A DNA stretch of 64,000 bases from Ryuthela nishihirai (lineage: Eukaryota; Arthropoda; Arachnida; Araneae; Heptathelidae): positions 30,653,801 through 30,717,800 of the forward strand of contig JAWZYU010000019.1 of NCBI GenBank assembly GCA_038380435.1, read 5' to 3'. The first letter of the stretch is position 1. Every line of letters begins with the position of its first letter. The notes under the pieces are model-generated. The model was not told the DNA's origin, did no database searches, and was given only the letters and a program-made list of their open reading frames with translations. Position numbers and translations under genes: made by a program. This document shows, in pieces, positions 10,533 through 20,142 of the stretch.

Positions 10533-10588
10533 ATTTAGACCCTTGGGTGCAAAAAAATGCCACCCAGAGGTAAAACAACCCAACAGAT

Positions 10589-11049
10589 TATATTGCAATG
10601 ACAAGATTATAATTGTAGCAAAACAATATAAATATAACTTGTCACAGATGACGATTTTATTAATATAGAAATTTATTATTATGTATTTATGCTTGAAAAT
10701 AAATGTTACCAATTAAAACTATTTTGCTGATTTTTAATTTGGGATGACAGTCAAATAATATATTTTGATGCTATATCACTGCTACTCCATAGTGTGTATT
10801 GCATTATTATTATACATAAGAGACTTAATCTGTACCGTGTAAAACGAAACAGTGTAAATCAAATATCGTGTAAAACGAGGAACAGGCGTATTGTGTTTAA
10901 TTCGGGAATCGTTCTTAAAGTATATAATAATATTACTCTAGATTTTCAATTTACAAATTTTTTTACAAATATTTTCTCTTCAAATAGCTTTAAATATTTA
11001 ATATGTTCTTCAAATTAAAATTTGGAAGTTGAAAATAACTTGTATTTCT
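10589..11049. other. AT-rich spacer, nothing recognised
   Basis: No gene or repeat family seen. Confidence 0.45.
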
Positions 11050-11372
11050 GTATATATATATGTGTGTTCTGTATATATATGTGTTCTGTATATATACATG
11101 TGTTCTGTATATATATATATGTTCTGTATATATATATGTGTGTTCTGTATATATATATATGTGTTTTGTATATATATGTGTGTGTGTGTGTTCTGTATAT
11201 ATATATGTTCTGTATATATATATGTGTGTATATATACATGTGTTCTGTATATATATATGTTCTGTATATATATATGTGTGTTCTGTATATATATATATGT
11301 GTTTTGTATATATATGTGTGTGTGTGTTCTGTATATATATATATGTTCTGTATATATATATGTGTGTGTGTA
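11050..11372. repeat. TA/TG microsatellite with higher-order units
   Basis: Runs of (ta)n and (tg)n joined by 'ttctg' form units of 18-24 bp. A larger block near 11100-11215 recurs at about 11235-11370. The long tyrosine/isoleucine/cysteine frames here are translations of the repeat. Confidence 0.95.
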
Positions 11373-11583
11373 TAGTGATATTTTACCCTAACCTGACTCG
11401 AACCAACCAACCTTAACCTAGCTGAAAAAAAAATCCAACCAACCTTAACCGACCAATTCAGATCAGTGTAGTTTAGAGGCCTGAATGGTTTCAATAGTAG
11501 TTAGGAGTCAATAATTTCGAATTATCTCTCCTATATGTTTTACTTATTTAAGCAGTTTTTCTTTTAATTATTTTTATTATGTA

Positions 11584-11788
11584 CAGTCGCTCAAAAAAAT
11601 ATCCAAACTCTGTGGTTAATTGCAGAATTCAGAAAAAATATCTGGCAACGATTTTTTTTTAGAAATTAGTATCTGGCAAACTTCGTGTAGTTTGCCAGAT
11701 ACTAATTTGTAAAAAAAATCGTTGCCAGATATTTTTTTCTAAATTCTGTAATCAACCACAGTGTTCGGATATTTTTTTGAGCCGACTG
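11584..11788. mobile_element. Palindromic mariner-type MITE, copy 2
   Basis: Same family as 8921-9135, TA at 11582-11583 and 11789-11790. It ends 54 bp before the PAN exon, inside the upstream intron. Confidence 0.9.
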
Positions 11789-11842
11789 TACAATTGCATT
11801 GCGATGTCAGCAATAATATCCGCATTACTTATCTGATTCCAG

Positions 11843-12109
11843 AACCAGTCAGACTCTGCGAATTTCGGAAAGTGGGAGGCAAGATCTTAAAGACCGTCGA
11901 TGCCGTCTTCCAAGAGGTCAAAACATTGGAAGGATGCCGTAAGAAGTGCCTAAGCGTCAACTATAGATGCCATTCATTTGACCTTGGTGACCCAACTAAT
12001 AGCGTCTGTCGATTGAGTCACTTATCCTCTGCATCCTTAACGCACATCCAAGATCCATACTTAGAGATACCTGGAGCAGCATCCTACGAGATTTCTTCTT
12101 GTTATAACG
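11843..12109 (+). CDS. PAN-ZP domain protein, PAN exon
   Basis: This exon of 267 bp (89 codons) encodes a PAN/apple domain, an extracellular disulfide-bonded fold that binds proteins or sugars. Visible landmarks are CEFRK, TLEGCRKKCL, YRCHSFDLGD, VCRLSHLSSASL and a closing SYEISSCYN. This cysteine spacing and ending are typical of arthropod PAN-ZP proteins of the trynity/nyobe/morpheyus/neyo group, which are secreted or membrane-anchored components of apical matrix and cuticle. The acceptor is tgattccag and the donor GTAAAG. The exon ends after the first base of a codon, and the 17288 exon supplies the other two, giving YNVTIQC across the join. Earlier exons, including the signal peptide, were not found. 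The frame runs open past the donor, but that tail has no domain character. Confidence 0.88.
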
Positions 12110-12415
12110 GTAAAGAGATGCCCTCTATAATTATCTCTTATTGTGTATACGACAATTGGGTGAAGACAATAAATGGATTACACACATTTGGGATTTATAC
12201 GTCAATTCTAAAATATCTCCCAAACAACAAACAAAACCAACACTTCTCAGAAATCTCCACAATCCATCATAACATAAAACGATATTATTCGGAAATTAAC
12301 ATAATCGGTATTTGCATTTATTCTCTCTAGTCCGACTTGCAACAAAGCGAATTTCTAAACAAATATTTTGCCTTCTTGAACGAAACAATCCCAAATCAAA
12401 GGGACGCACTACAAG

Positions 12416-12780
12416 TTGGGTTGGGTTGTTTTACCTCTGAGCGACACTTTTTGCCACCATGGGTTAAATGGCCAGGTCACATGGACCCCGAAGGCTCAGA
12501 GAAGGTTGGGGGAGGCGATCCACTGGAACAGTTGTTGGGAGACAGATGGTAGTCTCCCGTCAAGGCCAACCAGCGTGTTCTTTAACGTGCACAGGGTATG
12601 GCTTAACGTCCCATCCGACGGACGGCGGCCTTTCCAAACCCATCGGTGTCCCCTACTGACAGTGGGCAGGGCGGGGAATTTTACGGAGATAAATCTCAAC
12701 GCTGACCCAGCTGGGACTCGAACCTGGGAACTACAGATTACGAGCCTGGCGCGCTACCGACTGAGCCACCCCCGCCCCCC
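12416..12780 (-). repeat. SINE-1, near full length
   Basis: Reverse copy with a roughly 20-bp internal deletion near 12602. Short TSD ctacaag on both sides (12409-12415 and 12784-12790). Confidence 0.9.
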
Positions 12781-13108
12781 GCTCTACAAGAAAACCAGCA
12801 GTGTCAGCATTTGAAACGTTATTACATAATAACTTTTTCTTGATGTTCGTCTAATTTGTAGTTTGAGTTTTAGTATATCATATGTTTGAGTAGTTCAAAA
12901 TTATTCAAATTTTCGAAATTATTATTTCTGCGTCTAGTACAAAGAGAAATTTTGAGGGATTAGCAACGCTGTTAAATGTTCAGCTTCAATAAATTGCATA
13001 AATTTAAAATCTTGATTATCAGTGAGGTTTTTCAAAAAAAGAATAATTTGTAAAAGTAGAAAAATTTGAATGTTGCTTTCCATTCGTATAACACGGATTA
13101 GCTACGTT
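12781..13108. other. AT-rich intronic sequence, nothing recognised
   Basis: No repeat or exon seen. Confidence 0.45.
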
Positions 13109-13121
13109 AACCCTCAGCCTG

Positions 13122-13492
13122 TGGGTGGGGGTGGCTCCGTCGGAAGCGCGCCAGGCTCGTAATCTGTAGTTCCCAGGTTCGAGTCCCAGCTGAGTCAGCG
13201 TTGAGATTTATCTCCGCAAATTTCCCCACCCTGTCCACGGTCAGTAGGAGACACCGATTGGCTTGGAAAGGTCGCCGTCCGTCGGATGTGACATTAAGCC
13301 GTGGCCCTGTGTGCGGGAGAACCATAAAGAACACGCTGGATGGCCTTGAAGGGGAGCCTATTATCTGTCTCCCAACAGTTGTTCCAATGGGTCCCCTCCC
13401 CCAATCTTCTCTGAGCCTTTGGGGTTCTTGTGACCTGGCCATTTAGGCCATGGTGTGGAAAAAATTGCCGCTCAGAGGTAAAACAAACCAAC
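13122..13492 (+). repeat. SINE-1, full length
   Basis: About 10 bp missing in the body near 13323. TSD aaccctcagcctg at 13109-13121 and 13493-13505. Confidence 0.93.
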
Positions 13493-13505
13493 AACCCTCA
13501 GCCTG

Positions 13506-14215
13506 CCCCGGTGAGAAAACGGACACCTAGGGTTTGGAAAGGTCCCTGTTCGTTACATGGGACGCAGGACCTGCTCTAATACTATCAGCACCCTGTGCAA
13601 GATATTTCGGTGCACCCCATTCAAATTAGGATTACAATAAACCAATGAACACAGTGGATAGGCTTCACGGGTGGCTACCATCTGTCTCCTAACAGCCGTT
13701 AGGGGCGGGGGTGGCTCAGTCGGTAGCTCGCCAGGCTCGTAATCTGCAGTTCCCAGGTTCGAGTCCCAACTGGGTCAGCGTTGAGATTTATCTCCGCAAA
13801 ATTCCCCGCCCTGCCCACGGTCAGTAGGGGACACCGATGGGCTTGGAAAGGCCGCCGTCCGTCGGATGGGACGTTAAGCCGTGGCCCCGTGTGCGGGAGA
13901 GCCATACCCTGTGTACGTTAAAGAACACGCTGGATGGCCTTGACGGGAGGCTACCATCTGTCTCCCAACAGCTGTTCCAGTGGGTCCCCTCCCCCAACCT
14001 TCTCTGAGCCTTCGGGGTCCTTGTGACCTGGCCATTTAGCCCATGGTGTGCAAAAAAGTGCCGCTCAGATAAAACAACCCAACAACACAACCTAACAGCC
14101 GTCCAGTGGGTCCACTTCCACCAACATTCTCTGAGCCCTTGAGGCTACTTGTGACCTGGCATTTAGCACATTGTGTGCAAAAAAGTGCCGCTCAGACAGA
14201 GAAAACATTCCATCA
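13506..14215 (+). repeat. Old SINE-1 interrupted by a young SINE
   Basis: The decayed body at 13506-13687 continues at 14103-14215, ending in gtgtgcaaaaaagtgccgct. Confidence 0.8.
13700..14090 (+). repeat. SINE-1, full length, nested
   Basis: TSD cctaacagccgt at 13688-13699 and 14091-14102, duplicated from the host SINE body. Confidence 0.95.
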
Positions 14216-15286
14216 CAAAAACCCTATTCTGTGAGAAATGGCATACCGCTAGGTTTGGTAAAATAACCCATCCGATGACATGGATGTGCCACAAATACAT
14301 GACGATGTGCATCTATCCCCAGTTGGTTCTGCATGTCAATAGCAGTATCAACACTTGGTTGCCACTGTTATTCGATGCTATCTGTCAGTGCATTTGCCCA
14401 GAAATAGATAAGACACCTGCCACCGCAAACTACCGGATCGGTCTCCGTGTCGGGTTAGATTACCCGTAGCTTTCACAATCCTTTTGTTGCTCTTCTGCAG
14501 CGGGGAAACTTTTCTTCCCCGTTGCAGTTAATGGGAGAAAGGCTTCGGCGAGGCTGACTGATTGTTCGGCCTTCTTGAATAACTGCGTGACGCGTGGAAG
14601 AGGGAGAAAAGAGTCATTGTTACACTAAATCAATGAGGGCTTAATGCAATCTGACAATGAGATGGAGCGTGTAACAATGGAGGACAAACAATGCCGTGCG
14701 TCGACGAAACAGATGCTACGTGAAGCAATGATAGCAGAAGGTGATAAAGCTGTGTTGATTTAATAGTAATGATTTGTGGTTAAATCCATCTTTCTAATGT
14801 ATTATCCGGGAGTATTGCAAACTAGTGGATATTCAGAACCGCTAGTGATGCGGCCATTGCTTAAACATGAAACTAATGCAGAAAATAATATTTCATTCCT
14901 TTAGATAATAGGAATAAATAATGAGAATAGGAAACTGTGAGTGTTTAATCGCTCATAAATGATCTGGTCTGATTCTATTAGCTGTCATGTTCTATGAAGC
15001 TGCGATTTCTAAATCGATGTTTGTGAATTGCGGTGTTATTACAGCAGACAGATGGATATTATATGGCTTAGAAAGATGTATATAAATATACATGAATATC
15101 GTGGGCATCGGCAGAAATCTTTTCAGAAAGGGACAAAAAAATGTTTTAGGGTAAGTCAAATTTTGTTCAGGGGAGAGGCACAAAACAAGAGCAGTTACAT
15201 CGATTGCACCTTATTACACTAAGGATACTCGAAAACGAAAGAAAAGGAACTAAAAAGAATTATTTATTAATTATTTAGTTATAAGC
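14216..15286. other. Intronic unique sequence, nothing recognised
   Basis: 14216-14760 is less AT-rich than its surroundings and has an imperfect inverted repeat (cggggaaacttttcttcccc) near 14500. No domain or splice-bounded frame was recognised. Confidence 0.4.
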
Positions 15287-15500
15287 CGTCCCGTGGCCGA
15301 GTGGTTAGCGCGCTTGGCTGCAAATCTAAGGGACCTGGATTCGAGCCCCGGGTAAGGCATGGATGTATGTGTCGTTTTTCTGCTGAGGTCCTGCCATCCT
15401 CTCAGACCTTCTACTGTGGCATATAAACTGACAGGCTCCTATCAGACCTCTGTGGCAAGCAGATGCTTGAGAGGGTATTTATTTATTTTTTTTATTATTA
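15287..15500 (+). repeat. SINE-2, full length
   Basis: Different tRNA-like head: A box tggccgagtggttagcgcg, anticodon loop ctgcaaa (GCA, Cys-like) and B box gattcgagcc. The body has 'ctgacaggctcc' and 'cagacctctgtggcaag', ending gagggtatttattt with a T-rich tail. Confidence 0.88.
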
Positions 15501-15857
15501 ATAAATATAAATTACATGACTCCAAAAACAAAAAAAAAAATTGAAAAGTCAAAATTACATTTTTTAAGGTCAAAACGACATTAATTTTTGACACATCAGA
15601 TATTATTCAACATATATTCATTTTTTGATATTTTTTTCAGGGAAGGAGGGGGTAACCGTCCTTTTGTACATCCCTATCCCCATGCAGACGCCCATGAGGA
15701 TTAAGCAAAGTTTAAATCCATAACAAACACATGGTTAGATTAACGATAATTCACATACTTAGCTGCTAAATCTGGCTCAAAACATGAAATAGCTTTAAAA
15801 TTTCATAATTTTAATTCATAATATTAATTTTATGAATTAAATTCATATAAATATAAA
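15501..15857. other. AT-rich intronic sequence, nothing recognised
   Basis: No repeat or exon seen. Confidence 0.45.
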
Positions 15858-16035
15858 GTGAAGCACGTTAAAGAATGCGCTGGATGGCCTTGACGGGAGG
15901 CTCCCATCTGTCTCCCAACGGCCGTTCCAGTGGATCCCCTCCCTCAACCTTCTCTGAGACTTCGGGTCCTTGTGATCTGACCATTTAGCCCACTGTGTGC
16001 AAAAAAGTGACGCTCAGTGGTAAAACAACCCAACT
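15858..16035 (+). repeat. SINE-1, 5'-truncated
   Basis: 3' half only, from 'cacgttaaagaa' to taaaacaacccaac. It abuts the LINE fragment that follows without spacer. Confidence 0.85.
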
Positions 16036-16692
16036 CACAGACGGCTCGAAACCCAGTACATTAGCGGGATCGGCATTGTCTGCTGATTCTAATATTACAG
16101 ACCAGATCCCATAGTGGTGTTCCATCTTCACTGCAGGGTTGCAAGCTAGCCGCCTCGCCTTTGACCAAGTGGCGGCTAAGCATCATCGTCGGTGTGTTCT
16201 CTACACTGACTCGCTTAGTTCCCTACAAGCTTTGATCTCGGCGAGGCATTGGCTTCACCCTGTTCTCTCCAAGATCCGCCAGCAGCTCCATCGTCTGGCA
16301 GCTATAATCACCATCCTTTTCTGTTGGGTGTTTAAACTCCATGAAGTCGGAGCCCATTACACGCGGACTTCTTTTATCTGAGTACTTTTTTTATCATTCG
16401 TTTTTGCCCATTTATCCAAATTTGATTTTTATGGCTTTGTTGTATTTATTCTTTTTATCTGACGTGGTCTTTTACACCTGGTTAAATCTTATTTTTGTAT
16501 ATATGTTATTGTTTCACAGATTTTTACATTTTTATGCCATTTAGATCTGTAGTATTTGTCTTTTCCACGTTTATTGCGTTTGCTTTTAACTGTGGTTGTC
16601 GGTTAGTCGTTTTTTATCTTTTGGCCTAGTTTTGCGCAAAATAGCCATTGCTGCTGATGCGACAAAAAATCCCAAACAAACAACCAAACAAA
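16036..16692 (+). mobile_element. Jockey-like LINE, 3' fragment (RNase H and 3' UTR)
   Basis: Begins in the RNase H domain (TDGSKPS near 16040) and continues with HHRRCVLYTDSLSSLQAL and the following helix. A 3' UTR follows, ending aaaaaatcccaaacaaacaa. It is the same family as 20143-24074 but with different lesions. Stops and frameshifts make it dead. Confidence 0.85.
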
Positions 16693-16699
16693 AAATGTT

Positions 16700-17235
16700 T
16701 GGGGTTTTATAATTGAATGTATCTGTTGCTTTAAAAAGTTCTATTAAGAATTTAAAATAATATAATGTATCTGTTGATTTAAAAATAATAAATGAATGTA
16801 TCAGTTGCTTTAAAAAAGTTCTATTAAGAATTTAAAATAATATAATGTATCTGTTGCTTTAAAAATAATAAATGAATGTATCTGTTGCTTTAAAAAAGTT
16901 CTATTAAGAATTTAAAATAATATAATGTATCTGTTGCTTTAAAAATAATAAATGAATGTATCTGTTGCTTTAAAAATAATAAATGAATGTATCTGTTGCT
17001 TTAAAAAAGTTCTATTAAGAATTTAAAATAATATAATGTATCTGTTGCTTTAAAAATAATAAATGAATGTATCTGTTGCTTTAAAAATAATAAATGAATG
17101 TATCTGTTGCTTTAAAAAAGTTCTATTAAGAATAATATAATGTATCTGTTGCTTTAAAAATAATAAATGAATGTATCTGTTGCTTTAAAAATAATAAATG
17201 AATGTATCTGTTGCTTTAAAAAAGTTCTCTTAAGA
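16700..17235 (+). repeat. Compound minisatellite next to a ZP exon
   Basis: About 12 repeats of the core aatgtatctgttgctttaaaa, in two alternating versions: a short unit (about 31 bp, ends aataataaatg) and a long one (about 50 bp, with agttctattaagaattt). It stops about 50 bp before the ZP splice acceptor. Confidence 0.92.
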
Positions 17236-17287
17236 ATTTGCCGTGAAATTATCTTAACACTCTTAAAGTTTCTGATTTCCCTTTCAG

Positions 17288-17463
17288 TGACGATCCAGTG
17301 TCGGTCGAGAGAGATGGTTGCCATCGTGAAGACCAGCAAACTCTTCAATGGCAAGGTGTATGTCAAGTCTCGCCCAAACTCGTGCGTCACTGACGTCATC
17401 AACAGTCTGGAGTTCGAGATCAGGATGGCATATCACGACCTTAATTGTGACGTGAAACAAGAG
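17288..17463 (+). CDS. PAN-ZP domain protein, first ZP exon
   Basis: This exon of 176 bp encodes the start of the ZP polymerisation module. Landmarks are TIQCRSREMVAIVKTSKLF, NGKVYVKSRPNSC, LEFEIRMAYHDLNCDVKQE and the conserved ZP-N cysteines. The acceptor is ctgatttccctttcag; two bases complete the codon left open by the PAN exon. The donor is GTTAGT after a complete codon (phase 0). ZP modules let secreted or membrane proteins assemble into apical matrix fibrils. The order PAN then ZP, joined by the YNVTIQC bridge, matches the arthropod PAN-ZP cuticle proteins. The minisatellite directly upstream leaves only a short polypyrimidine tract. Confidence 0.92.
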
Positions 17464-17982
17464 GTTAGTACTCGAGCAATTTCGTCATACAGAAACACAG
17501 TGACTCATTTGAAATATAATGCATTCCATTGAACTGAAGGTTTCTCATTCTGTGAAACATGCACACAGATTATTGTCCATTTCACTGACTATTATTATTT
17601 TTCAAGAAAAATAAATGATTCAGATTCGAACCCAAATGAGGGCAATTAATAACAGCCACATACAGAATCCGATTAAGCAATTCTGGTGCACCTCAGAATA
17701 TTGAGATCCTTCTGCTCCTGGACACGAATCATATATAAATCAGTAAATAAATAAATAAATAATAATACTGATTAACTTAGCAAAACTTTGTTTTTTTACG
17801 AGTACCACCGTTCTTTGAGGGTAAATTTTCGAACACTTTACCGTCACTGAATAATTTCAATAGCCAACTGAAAGAAAAATAATTAAAACGTTTTGTAGGT
17901 TTTAGCTGCTTCAGATTCATGCACTCGTAATGTTTCAAAAATTTATTGCTATGCTAATTTCAAAAGTTGTTTAAGATCTAGG
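17464..17982 (+). other. Start of the 9.9-kb second intron
   Basis: AT-rich, with a short (aaat)n run near 17740; no exon seen. Confidence 0.5.
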
Positions 17983-18715
17983 GTCGGTAGCACGCCAGGA
18001 TCACGATCTGCACTTCCCAGGTTCGAGGGGGCGGGGGTGGCTCAGTCGGTAGCGCGCCAGGCTCGTAATCTGTAGTTCCCAGAGTTAGAGTCCCAGCTGG
18101 GTCAGCGTTGAGATTTATCTCCGCAAAATTCCCCGCTCTGCCCATGTCAGTAGGGGACACCGATGGGTTTGGAAAGGCCGCCGTCCGTCAGATGGGACGT
18201 TAAGCCGTGGCCCCGTGTGTGGGAGAGCCATACCCTCTGCACGTTAAAGAACACGCTGGATGGCCTTGACGGGAGGCTACCATCTGTCGCCCAGCAGCTG
18301 TTCCAGTGGGTCCCCTCCCCAGGTCCTAAATGACCTGGCCATTTAGCCCATGGTGTGCAAAAAAGTGCCGCTCAGAGGTAAAACAACCCAACCCATCCGA
18401 GGTTCGAGTCCCACCTGTGCCAACGTTGAGAATTATCTTCGCTAAATCCACACCCTGCCCTTAGTCAGTAAGGTGCACCGATGAGTCACTTTTTCTGTCG
18501 GATGAGACATTAAGCTGTGGCTTGTGTGGGAGAGCCATTCCACGGGCACGTTAACTGAACATTCTGGATGGCCCTGAAAGGGATACCATCTGCTTCCTAA
18601 CGGTGGTACGGTAGGTTCCATTCCCCCAACTTTCTATGAGCCTTCGGAGTACTCTGACCTGACCATTTAGCCCATTATATGGAAAAAAAGTTCCGCTCAG
18701 AGATTAAAAAAAAAA
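17983..18715 (+). repeat. Old SINE-1 split at its B box
   Basis: The head at 17983-18018 and the rest at 18409-18715 form one decayed copy, interrupted by the next entry. Confidence 0.8.
18028..18399 (+). repeat. SINE-1, nested at a B box
   Basis: TSD aggttcgag at 18019-18027 and 18400-18408; about 15 bp missing near 18320. It has the same target position in the host SINE as the copy at 4014. Confidence 0.9.
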
Positions 18716-19004
18716 CACACAAAATATATAAGTTCGGAAACAATATTGATTTCTATTTAAAACACTAGATTTCAACAGAAAGGGGTCCTTCTACCTTAAT
18801 ACTGTCTAGGCTACATATATAAAATAACACTACTGGCGGCAATATAGGTTTCTATGGACTGGGAGAGAAATCGTAAATGTATACAAAATGTCAATGTAAC
18901 TTTGACCGGTGGAATAGCTCTAAGATGCAGAAAAACTTTTAACTCCAGTATACTTTTGCTGCCATTCGTCATTGACAGAATTTGTCACATTCTCCCAGGT
19001 TACT

Positions 19005-19308
19005 TCCGCAAATTTCCCCGCTCTGCCCACGCTCAGTAGGGGACACCGATGAGTTCGGAAAGGCTGTTGTCCGTCGGATGGGACGTTGAGCCGTGGGTCC
19101 TTGTACGTGAGAGCCAAACCCTGTGCACATTAAAGAACACGCTGGATGTCATTGACTAAGACTACCATCTGTCTCCCAGTAGCTGTTCCCGTGGGATCCC
19201 TCCCCCAACCTTCTGTGAGTCTTCTGAGTCCTTGTGACCAGGCCATTTAGCCCATTGTATGCAAAAAAGTGCCGCTCAGAGGTAAAACAACCCAACAACC
19301 CAACCCAG
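19005..19308 (+). repeat. SINE-1, 5'-truncated
   Basis: Begins within the body at 'ttccgcaaatt' and has the complete 3' end. The flank cccaggtta occurs on both sides (18996-19004 and just after the 3' end), so it integrated as a truncated copy. Confidence 0.85.
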
Positions 19309-19448
19309 GTTATTACGTCCATTGCTATTATGAGATTTGTCTTTTAATATCAATAATTGTCGTTAAATGATAAATATGAATATTTTTTCGAATCTGTTTC
19401 AAGTCATTGCAAGCCTAATGCAGTTAAGATACATGAAATAAAAAATGT

Positions 19449-19490
19449 TGAGGTCCTTGTGACCTGGCCATTTAGCCCATTGTATGCAAA
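19449..19490 (+). repeat. SINE-1 short 3' fragment
   Basis: Only the 'gtccttgtgacctggccatt' to gtatgcaaaa segment. Confidence 0.7.
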
Positions 19491-20039
19491 ACCTTACCTC
19501 TCTTTCATGCACAGAACCATCCCACCATGCTGCAGATAATGACTTCTTCAAAGAGAAATGTATTCAGTGCGTCAGGATGTTTCTTCCCAATTCAAAGATT
19601 TGTAATTGACCAACCATCGAACAAAGAAAGATAGCATTTCGTGGACATGCGCAGTAAAATAACGGGAAGTACAATTGTATTGTCGTCGGAAGTCGTGAGA
19701 TAGCATTATTGTCTTCCGACATTTGCATAATAGATGCGTTATTTGCGATATGGAGGCTGCAGATATCGGATATGGATCATAATCTCACCACAATTGTCAT
19801 AAACTATTCTAACATTGTAAGTGTGTATCAGATGAATTATTAAGCACTATCACAGCGTCGATTTTATCGTCTCGGGAGAATTGCGATCTGAACTGTGTTA
19901 GTATGACAGAGATTTCAGGATGATCGTGTGCTGCGAAAACTAGTGGCAAATTTTGAAAAGTAGGTACAGTGTATATTGGATATCCTTTCATGTATGATTT
20001 GGGAAGATTTCTGAAGACAACGGTTTGTCTTCGAGTGGA
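19491..20039. other. Intronic unique sequence, nothing recognised
   Basis: No repeat or exon seen. Confidence 0.4.
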
Positions 20040-20142
20040 AGGGGGAATTGGCTCCATCTCAGGCTCGTAATCTGCAGTTCTGAGGTTCCAATCCAAACTA
20101 TGTTAGCATTCAGATTTATCTCCGTCATCCCTCACCCTGCCT

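Larger units (their letters stand above)
9450..10588 (+). repeat. Old SINE-1, interrupted by a SINE and a hAT MITE
   Basis: Pieces at 9450-9771, 10180-10201 and 10541-10588 form one old SINE, ending in the constant taaaacaacccaac. Its anticodon triplet is CAT (ggctcataatc), where most copies have CGT, which points to an initiator- or elongator-Met tRNA origin. Confidence 0.85.
12110..17287 (+). other. Intron between PAN and first ZP exon
   Basis: This 5.2-kb intron is inferred from matching phases and GT-AG ends. It holds one - strand SINE, several + strand SINEs, a SINE-2, a LINE fragment and a minisatellite; 12110-12415 contains nothing else recognised. Confidence 0.8.

Noticed and set aside
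11015..11494. Long tyrosine/isoleucine/cysteine-rich frames
   Set aside because: Products of the TA/TG microsatellite, open in several frames at once.
13699..13770. tRNA genes at the many A/B-box pairs
   Set aside because: The acceptor stems do not close and each head continues into the same long body; these are SINE heads. The SINE-2 heads fail for the same reason.
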